Below are positions 56,171 to 64,000 of a DNA stretch of 64,000 nucleotides, piece after piece. Made by a program: the position numbers and the translations under genes. The DNA lies in contig JANUWI010000021.1 in assembly GCA_025504975.1 (NCBI GenBank), positions 620,001 through 684,000 of the forward strand, in the 5' to 3' direction. The notes under the pieces were generated by a model that was not told the origin of the DNA, searched no databases, and saw only the letters and a list, made by a program, of their open reading frames with translations. Source of the DNA: Plenodomus lindquistii (taxonomy: Eukaryota; Ascomycota; Dothideomycetes; Pleosporales; Leptosphaeriaceae). Position 1 is the stretch's first letter. Each line of letters begins with the position of its first letter.

Positions 56171-58122
56171 TACACGCAAACCAGTGAAGCCGAACAGAAC
56201 AACAAGGAATACAATTCGGACGGAGAGCTAATCACAACAGTGAGCACGACTAACAAGTTAACATCAGGACAGAAACCATTCAGCCTCGCAGGAACTCATA
56301 ACGCCAAGGACTTGGAGTTTTACTACCCTTGTTTGCGACGTTAATGGCGAAATCTCTAAGTCTGAAATAATTTCCTAGCCAGTCCTTGTATTTAAGACAA
56401 CGGCAGTTGGTTAAATACAGCGATAGCGGTACTGAAGAGAACGAGTTGACGTGCGGATCTCCAATTCAATGGGGAAGTTTAGATATGTTCAACCAACTGC
56501 CAACATACTTGCTCTCTTTCTGAGATGGTAGTTTGTTTGGGACGACAGACGGGTACCGGCCCCAGTCCTTCAATTTCATTGCGTATTCCAACGTGCAAAT
56601 CCTCATAATGTCAGGGTGCAGTGATCTCGCCGAGCTAGTTGATTTCCCATTGTCGACGTCTAATTCGGTCTTGTGTAGGATGGCCTAGTTCTCTTCTTTT
56701 GTTTTTCCAAGTGAATTAAGAAGGGGTTCTGCGTCAGTTCGGGGATTTCGGGACTTTGCGGGGGTGATTTGTGATGGAAGGTAATCGTTTCGGTTTGGCT
56801 TCTCCGGCTCGATCTCTGATCCCAAAAAGAATGACCATACTACCTTTGATTGGGCTACTACCATGAAGTCTCGTTTCCAGTCCATGAAATTGGCCTAGCC
56901 AAGGTAATACCTTAGAAGATGTTGTCAAGGGAAGAAACACGGGATGCAGTGAATCAATCAAGTAGATAATCAAGGAGATGATGCTACTCATGCGCTCAGG
57001 TTAGATTTTGGGCACCGTGTTGCCATCTCCCGAGATACATCACCCTCCAACACACCCACTGCACTCAACGTGAACGGGTTAAAGATCACAAAGTCGTAGC
57101 GAAGTACACGGAGCCGCCGGGTGGAGAAACCTTGGATGGTAGACACTACCCTTGCACTCTCGATCAGCCAATTCTTGCCTGATATTTGCTTGATGGCTAC
57201 GAAGCCAAGGGTGCTGGGCGTGGGTGGTAGTTATGACACTGACACTATATCCGCCAGGCTTCCCTGTATGGTGTCACGTCCCAGCAAGCTCATCACTTGC
57301 TTGTTGTATTTGTCAGGTCCAAAGCCAAACCTTGCGGCAAAGGGAGAATAGAGAGCAGCGAAGGCAAAGGTTTGCGTTGTCCCGACCTCGGTGTGCATAA
57401 AGTCCCGAATCTCGACGACTTTTCCACTTTGTTTCCCGCATGAAAAAGTAAGTGATTTTGACGCCGGTGGGTTTTCGTTGGCTGAGTTCAATTTGTCTCT
57501 GACGTAGCGGAGGTGCCATCGCCGATGTGAGGAGCAGCACTTGGGCGAGGATGCAGCTGAGTGGGGATAGGGACGCTTTGGCTACTAGGTGCGGCCGACA
57601 GGGTATTGTGCTCGCCCTTACCGCCAAGGTACTCGCGAGCAATCCCAGGCCAAGCGCACATGCGGACACTGACGTTGCTCCGCCCAAGGTCTCCGTCCAA
57701 TGTTGATCTTGATAGTGATGCTGGTATCCTGCGAGCCTCCAGACAGAGATGGAACCTCCATAGGAAATTAAATCATTTCCCCAAGGACTGTGGGTGCTTT
57801 GCCGCGGCTCTGCTCACCATAGCTGGCTGGCCACAAGACGTCATACGATAGCCTACGGCGCGACTTTGACGATGCGCTCGAGTATTGGGCCGTGGCCAAG
57901 CTCCCATCCCATCGAATAGTTGTCTGCGAAGCGGTAGATGAATAATCTGCAATGCATTGCTAGGAAGCACGCTGACGAGGTGGACGGGGACCCTGTGTGG
58001 GTGGTGGGGTAGGCCAGCACGTCTGTGTAACGGTCAGCGAGATGCTCTCTGCTGAAAACAGGTGACGTACTGTTGATGATGAGCTTCTCGTTGCAGGGCT
58101 GGGTGTAGCGGCTGCGGCCCTC
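56171..58122. other. No gene firmly recognised
   Basis: A minus-strand frame at 57231-57491 looks coding (VVEIRDFMHTEVGTTQTFAF, then GPDKYNKQVMSLLGRD), and after a TAA the same strand continues with LGFVAIKQISGKNWLIESAR. I cannot name the family. The region 56200-57100 has only short frames. Confidence 0.3.
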
Positions 58123-58401
58123 TCAGCAGAAGTCCGTGGCGGGGAGGCAAACGAAGCAGTTGCACGATATTTCACTCTCTTGGGATACAAGGCGTCGCAG
58201 CCTGCCGACGCTTGAAAGTGGGTGTGTATTGCCCACCAGCATTACTGGACCCAATCGGTCGAAGCTGCCATACCGTGAAAACTGGTGAGAGACGCACACC
58301 GCTAGCAAGGGGCCAGCCGCGTTGATTAATCCATTACTCACCATACAATAGTGTTGATCGGCTCCCTGGCTTTGCCAGATGTCGATGCTCTTCTCGGCCA
58401 C
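58123..58401 (-). pseudogene. Possible TAP-like hydrolase C-terminal domain fragment
   Basis: The 92-codon frame contains DIWQSQGADQHYCMVSNGLI and then FDRLGPVMLVGNTHPLSSVG. This resembles the segment of TAP/SlpD-type secreted alpha/beta-hydrolases that carries PVLxxGNTxDPxTP near the catalytic Asp, but the Asp is replaced (NTHPLS) and the HCS box is missing downstream. The N-terminal hydrolase domain cannot be traced upstream. The similarity is weak, so treat it as a suggestion. Confidence 0.3.
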
Positions 58402-59483
58402 GTTGGGCTGTGGCGCCTTGGATGATAGCAGCGGCAGTGAGCGAGGTACGAGTCGCGCTGGCGGGGCCGGGAACGTGAAGGAAAGTGTCTACTGTGTCGT
58501 TGCAATTGGGATAGACTGTAGCGTGTTAGTAATGCACCGTAGCTAGCGATGAACAATCCAGATCCGGCATAACTTGGGCGTCTGTGTGTCGTAACCTTGA
58601 GCCAAGCCGCTACCCCGCGCACGGCCAGGAACTCCAAAGTTGCTCAGCTGCGGGCGGGTAGCCTCGGCGCGGAGGCTTAGTCTACTAACGCCAAACAAGA
58701 CTTTAGTGTTCTTGGCCGTGCGCTCCCAGACTATGCTCTTCCATCTCGAGTCACCCACCGTTCGTCTTCTGTCAGTAACATGGTGACTCCTTCTTCACCA
58801 CACTCTCGCCGTTGCGACTGATTTGGTCATCCACCATGTCGACAGGGTCCAGATGCTGTACACACCACGGCATCCCATCAACAGAATGCCACTGGTCACC
58901 ATAGGTATTCAATACAGTCAGCATCGCGTATGTACTTGTCTTGACAGTCAGCAGGATTTTCAGTCCTTGGGCGCCTGCCACCGAAGAGAACTGCCTGCCA
59001 CTCGCTCCAGCCGCATTCGTCTGCGCACCGTCTCCCACCTCAAACCGCGCTCGCTGCCCACCGCTGCGCCCAACATCATCACCACACATTTGTCGCGAAC
59101 ATCCGACAAGCAGACGCCCGACGTCGTCTGTCTACAGCTTTGTCAGTTCGGCATGTACCTATGGTAGTCCACATCCTGCGACACGAGCCCCAAAAGCTCG
59201 GATAGAGCAGCGGTCAGAACGCTCGTCCATTCGATCACAGCAACAGCAATGGCGACGCCTGCCCCTCAGATCCTTCGACGGCCGGCAGCGCGCCCTTTGA
59301 CACCACGGCCGCCCCCCTGGCTTCGACGCCGCGCCCAGGACGCGTACACCGCTCGTCGCTGGAGGAGGTGCTGCTAGCACGGCTTTGCGAGAGGAAAATA
59401 CGCAGCTAGAAGAAACGCCACCATTCTCACATCCTATCCGCTGCGCCACGTCCTGACCATCCTCATCTCTCCTGCACAAGGCG
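58402..59483. other. No gene recognised
   Basis: Overlapping frames of 70-127 codons on both strands, none with a motif. Confidence 0.35.
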
Positions 59484-60035
59484 ATGCTGCACATACGCAG
59501 GGGCTTGCCACCCCATACTTTACCTCCAGCGGGCCAGCACAAGGCTACAGGTCTCGCACACGAGGATCAGCACAACATGCTCACTACCACCATTCTGGCA
59601 GTGGCATCTTACCAACACCGGATACGACCCGCTAGGCCTGTTGCACCTATGAACCCCAACGGTAAACGACGCAAGACGGAAGCACACAGCTCTCGCGAGT
59701 TGAGCTCACCAGATTCCTCGCTGGAGGACATCCCCGCGGCCACGATTAAGGTAGATGGTGCAGATGACAAAGAGATCATCCAGGTCTTCTCAGATGGCGG
59801 GTACGACATTGGGGCCACGTGTCAGTCTTCTGTCGCTGCTCGACTCGCCCAACTTGGCTGCGCTGTGCTAGCGTCGATGGGACCACATCTTCAGCGCAAT
59901 TACCATCTGGACTGCGCAAAAGAACGAAGCTTCGCGGAGCTTGACCTGGGACACGGCGAACAATCAGTCCGAAACAGCCTTCTTCATCCCTATGCCCAAG
60001 GGAAGCAAAGACACGAGCGACCGCTGCAATCTTGA
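59484..60035 (+). other. Unrecognised ORF, 183 codons
   Basis: An internal Met at about 59649 starts a more protein-like part: NPNGKRRKTEAHSSREL (basic), an acidic Ser-rich segment, then DDKEIIQVFSDGGYDIGATC. Later residues are less convincing, and a second frame becomes more protein-like from about 59890 (AITIWTAQKNEASRSLTWD), suggesting a frameshift or intron near 59880. A BTB-type domain was considered but not supported. Confidence 0.3.
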
Positions 60036-63000
60036 CGAGTTCCACGCGCCCAAGAAGAAGACCTCTCCCAGATACCACTAATCTCGACTTTGATACATTC
60101 TTGAAGCCCTTCGTGTCGAGATCCTGGCCGAGGACTGTATCCTTCCCTGCTTCACACCATCAATCTAGATTGCAGACTGGGGCTGCTTCTAGACAGATTG
60201 TACACGAGTGTCACCATCGACAAGAGAAGCCTCAGCTTCGCCATCTTGGGCTTACATAAGGCTACGTCGCACAATTCTGGCACGAGATCGACACACGCCA
60301 CGTACCATCATCCATGCAGAACATTAGTCTTGTTTAGAGTTTGCTGCCATCATGGTGGCCGATTCGGCGAAGACAGATCCGGTCCAGCCATGCGGTAAAG
60401 GAAGCACAGTCGATGCTTGTGTGAGCAGGCATTCGGAGGTTCACATTGTGTCAACGCGGGTCATGCTCGGCGGTTTGGAATTGTGATCTGCCCGTCGAGA
60501 TTTGTCAATGCTGGGTGCTGCGATCGACGTAGTTGCAATGGGTATCTGAAGGGGGCATACTTGAGAGAGGACGGGTTGAGTGAGGTTGATTTTGAGTTGC
60601 AAAGCCATTCATGCGACGCTTATGCAGCAGTCGGGCCATATTCGGGCCTTTTTTTCCATAGCATTCCACCGCCCCTTGCGTCGCAGAACGAATCAAACCC
60701 AAGTCTTTTGATCGCCACTAGATTAGCTCAAGATGAGATGGAAGCCTATTAGATGCGCCTACGTAGTGCATTGTGACTAGTGACGGCCGAGTTCATCCCG
60801 CATCATAGGTAAGTTCCGAAAGGCTTATTCTAACGACGTTTCCAACGACCTTTTCCCATGTGGGATCCAACACTTGCGCGAGTCAGAGACCAAAATACAG
60901 CTCTCTACCTACACACCACTCTACTCTTAGATTGACTTTTATTCGCTCCTGCACGAACCGCAAAGGAGAGGAACGCCCGCCATTCGATTGTGGTATTGCG
61001 TCCAAGTGGCGTTTAGGAACAAAATTCGGCGGACAATTCTTGTTACCAAGGCTGTAATCGGACTTGGTGATAGCACCGGTGCATGCGAATATTTTGTATT
61101 AGTTTCAAACTGCACTAATGAACATGCTTTTGCCGGCCCCTTGGTGGATATAGAATCCGGTGGCCCCAAGGGAGTCCGTCTCCATTCGATCCTGGTAGGT
61201 CATGTGTCCAGCCAAAGTACTGCAGCCGCTGACTGGGTGGAAGGCAGACCTGGGCGAAGGTGCAGCATACTAAATGCAGGTATCAAAGTAGACAGTTCAC
61301 TCGCTAACAAAAGTATAAGCACACATAACCAATTGATTGAAGAATGGCTTGGTAACCTATAGTTATGGCATACGCTGTTCAATGATCTTGACTTGCCAGC
61401 AAGGTTTAGGAATTCCAGAAGCAGCCTAGGTACTGCGCGACCAAGCCAAGTACGAGTCGTTGTCGCCGAGTTAAAGACGCAGAAAATTGTGAAGTAGCTT
61501 CGATACGCTAAGATCGTTAATGTAGCGTTAGAGCGCGAGAGGTGCGGCTACATCTCTACAAGGGGAATCTATACCGTGCAGTTAGACCTGCACACCGCAA
61601 GGTTCATCAAAGCGCGCAGCTCCTCGTTTGCTGTGAAGACGCCGCATAGCATCCTCGTTACGGCTTCCTAGATCCCTTCTTAGACTCTCTTTACGCGCTT
61701 GGATTAGCCAGCCTATATTGAGCTCAAAGCCGCTTGTCTCCAGTTCGAATGAACGGTTTCGCTCTGTGCAGCGGCAAGAACTGGTGACAGTAGAGGGGGC
61801 GGAGGGCAGGGTTGCGGGCTTTGGCGTGGATGTGGCTGAACTTGTCGAGCGTCGTTCTGCTCATTGAGGTCCCGTGATGCGACTGAGACTCGACAGGCTC
61901 TTGCTAGGGCCATATGAGTTCAATTTCATTTCACACTCGTTGGTAAGATGTGTTGCAGGGTTGGGCTTCGTAGGTTATACGCTTTAGGCGGCGATTCGTG
62001 ATAATGGCGGTACGACTTTGTCTCGGATATCCACCTCCGGTTGGTCAGGTGAAGATGATGTGTGATATGAACATGGTCATTTGAGCCCCCCGAGAAGATG
62101 TGTTAAAGCGGGAGCAGGTCGTACGTCTGGAATGAGAACAGGAAAAGGGCCAGATCGTGATGATGGGTGTTGTGGACAAGACATGCATGTACCTGGTATG
62201 ACTGTAGGGTACTGTAAGTGTTTGTTGCCGTCTACTCGCATACGGCCTGGTCGAGCACAATGATTCTGACCACGGCGACTTGAGCGATTGCTCCTTTTGA
62301 CGCTGCTTATCTTGCAGAATTGATTCGACTCATCTCAGCTCGTATCTCATCCGACCTTTCAAAACACGATAACACGCACCTCAAGTGACGACTCCATCGT
62401 CGTCCTTCCTTGATTCTGCCGTACTTGCATAATCCAGCCTTAACAGCCTTCCAAACTAGTATAATGTAGCGCGAAATATTTACACGTTTGGTGTATAGTT
62501 GCTTTCGCCGCTGTGGTGACCTTGGTCTCTGTGCTCTCTATCTTGTTCGCAGCGATGCCTGTGGTGACCTTGGCAGTCTTGTCCTTGACTAGCCTTCGGC
62601 CAGGTAGTGCGGCCTGGTTGGCAGAGGTGCGAATTGTGAGTAGCCGTTGAACAAGCAGGCTTGCAATGGTAGGAATGTTGTGGGGCTCACCTAACGCATT
62701 ACCTGCCATGCTGTGGGTACCCATGAAGTCTTGTAGATGCTCTTTTTTGAATTGACAAAGTCTTCTCGCGGTATCATCTCCTTCTTCTGTGTCGCCTTAT
62801 TGAACACAGCCGTTAGACACGTAGGCTTGCCATGGTGGGGATGTTGCAGAGGCCGCGCGAGCCCATCTGTGCTGCAGATGTTGAGCAGATCGCGGGTACA
62901 CCCTGTGATGTATACTGTAACATTCGCGTGCCAGCTTCCGGGGGCTCTCGAGTTGCTGGGCAAAGTCTGCATACAGCAAGGGTAGGTGATGATAGCTGGG

Positions 63001-63230
63001 TGAGTTTGGTATGTAACGAAGTTATAGGCTGTGTAGCGTTGATTCCACCCACCATTTTTCATCGTGTTCCTGGGCTGCGTTCTCTAGGTCCATGCCCTTG
63101 AAATGTGCAATCTCGCCGACCGCTCAGAATTAAGTTGTCTACGCTGTGTTCAGCGCCGTGACGAAAAGTATAGCCATGCTCATCATCTTCCGCAACCTCT
63201 CCAGCGGCGCAGCAGCGAGCGCGCAAGCCG
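60036..63230. other. No gene recognised
   Basis: Frames of 60-124 codons on both strands. The frame at 60988-61362 (plus) is the longest and has no motif. At 61400-61750 stops are frequent in all frames. At 62640-62680 and 62820-62860 a roughly 30-bp similar sequence recurs (AGGCTTGCnATGGTnGGnAT), giving two related short peptides on the minus strand. Confidence 0.35.
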
Positions 63231-63587
63231 TCAGCGCTGCGAGGAGTAGAGACTGTCCTGCAGGCCGTCCTGGACTAGAGGGTGTTCATTGTTATCATCG
63301 CTGAAGTCTGAGCCAGCATCGTGAAGCGTGAGACTGTCCGTTGACGTGATAGATTCCGTGTGGGCCTCGTCATCGGACGCGTCCAGCAGACTTTCGCCAA
63401 GCAGCTCGTAGCTTGGGTGGTCGTGGAGTTTGCCTGCCCTATGGTGTGGGCGGTGGGCAGGCAGAGTAGGAAACGCCTCGGAGGAGAACGAGGGGGAAGG
63501 GAGAGGGGGGTTGTTGCCGGTGAGAATTGCGCGACTCCTCGCCTTTGGCCCACTCATGGCGAGCCAGGAACTCGCGCCCCGTTGCAC
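63231..63587 (-). other. Acidic Ser/Asp-rich ORF, probably a gene fragment
   Basis: 118 codons with an alternative start at Met11 (MSGPKARSRAILTGNNPPLP). After a Pro/Ser-rich N-terminus there is an acidic segment rich in Asp, Glu, Ser and Thr (LLDASDDEAHTESITSTDSL). The minus strand beyond the stop still contains a hydrophobic stretch (MMSMAILFVTALNTA near 63210-63160) in another frame, so the protein may once have gone on into a membrane segment. Family not recognised. Confidence 0.35.
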
Positions 63588-64000
63588 CAGTCTCGACCCT
63601 GCACGTCTGTGTTGTGATGTCCTAACCTCTGCGTCCTAACCTTCCATTCTCTATACGTGTCCTAACCCGTATCATCAACACCATGACCTAACCGTGCCAC
63701 TAGAAGCAATTCTTCCAGACTAAACACGAACAATCACGCATCTCGACGCTAACCAAGCTTTGCGTCATGAGCTTCCAGATATCAGCAATGGTGCCGTCAC
63801 TGCCGCCCGCCTCGCGCAACCCCTTCCACCGCCTTTCGTCCTCGCGCTTTGGGCCCCCTGCTGCTGGGTGCACCCACCCCACCACAATAGTGATGCGATG
63901 GCCCACAGTCTCCATCTTCAACCCACCTCTTTCACACAACGCACCCATTATCCTTAGAATTCCGAATTGGCCAATCTCTTCGCCATGTCCAAAATGGTAT
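63588..64000. other. No gene recognised
   Basis: Two opposed short frames (63700-63948 minus, 63760-63957 plus). Nothing else seen. Confidence 0.35.

Noticed and set aside
59484..60035. BTB/POZ domain protein
   Set aside because: Only a loose likeness around the acidic strand; the conserved Asp-x-x-Leu and His-x-x-x-Leu positions could not be placed.
1..64000. tRNA, rRNA or CRISPR loci
   Set aside because: No T-arm GTTCGAnTCC with a matching acceptor stem, no conserved rRNA blocks and no evenly spaced short direct repeats were seen; a covariance-model scan would be needed to exclude tRNAs fully.

Overview
The window looks like filamentous ascomycete (Pezizomycotina) nuclear DNA, perhaps from a dothideomycete. 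This rests on introns of 46-55 nt with GT(or GC)..AG ends and CTAAC/CTGAC-like branch sites, on the gene families present (FHA-type kinase, HSPA12-like Hsp70, CYP505 P450-reductase, DHA2-type MFS, fungal lysine 2,3-aminomutase), and on transposon relics whose stop codons sit where C-to-T or G-to-A changes would create them, as in repeat-induced point mutation (RIP). Genus cannot be told from the sequence alone.

Gene density is very low. Only four loci look intact: a secreted-type protein of unknown function (324-1400, minus), an FHA-kinase (14408-16030, plus), a three-exon ZZ-finger/Hsp70-like ATPase of 841 residues (21854-24485, plus) and a six-exon radical-SAM lysine 2,3-aminomutase of 473 residues (28051-29725, plus). 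Most of the rest is gene relics, transposon relics, minisatellites and sequence in which I recognise nothing.

Layout. 0-1.5 kb: secreted-type gene. 1.5-5.4 kb: unassigned. 5.5-6.3 kb: broken coiled-coil ORF. 7.7-8.9 kb: a 158-bp tandem repeat, then a 280-bp foldback element. 9-14 kb: unassigned, with one coherent broken reading frame at 12.9-13.6 kb. 14.4-16.0 kb: kinase. 16-21.8 kb: empty, ending in a GAT microsatellite and a tandem duplication just upstream of the Hsp70 gene. 21.9-24.5 kb: Hsp70-like gene. 28.1-29.7 kb: aminomutase. 33.1-33.3 kb: methyltransferase scrap. 34.3-38.9 kb: a rearranged P450-reductase (CYP505)/MFS pair, both dead. 40.9-44.5 kb: broken frames, including a roadblock/LC7 relic. 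45-47.5 kb: degenerate minisatellite and unassigned ORFs. 48.8-49.5 kb: LINE endonuclease relic. 53.6-56.2 kb: Copia integrase relic continuing in frame into an array of Zn2Cys6-like modules. 56-64 kb: mostly unassigned fragments.

Working view. The FHA-kinase and the ZZ-Hsp70 are plausible signalling or chaperone genes of the accessory genome. The aminomutase carries a mitochondrial-type presequence and all its radical-SAM and PLP signatures. It lies beside the remains of a P450-reductase, an MFS exporter and a methyltransferase, which may be what is left of a small metabolic cluster. The order and orientation of the P450 and MFS pieces are what an inversion with one breakpoint inside each of two divergent genes would leave.
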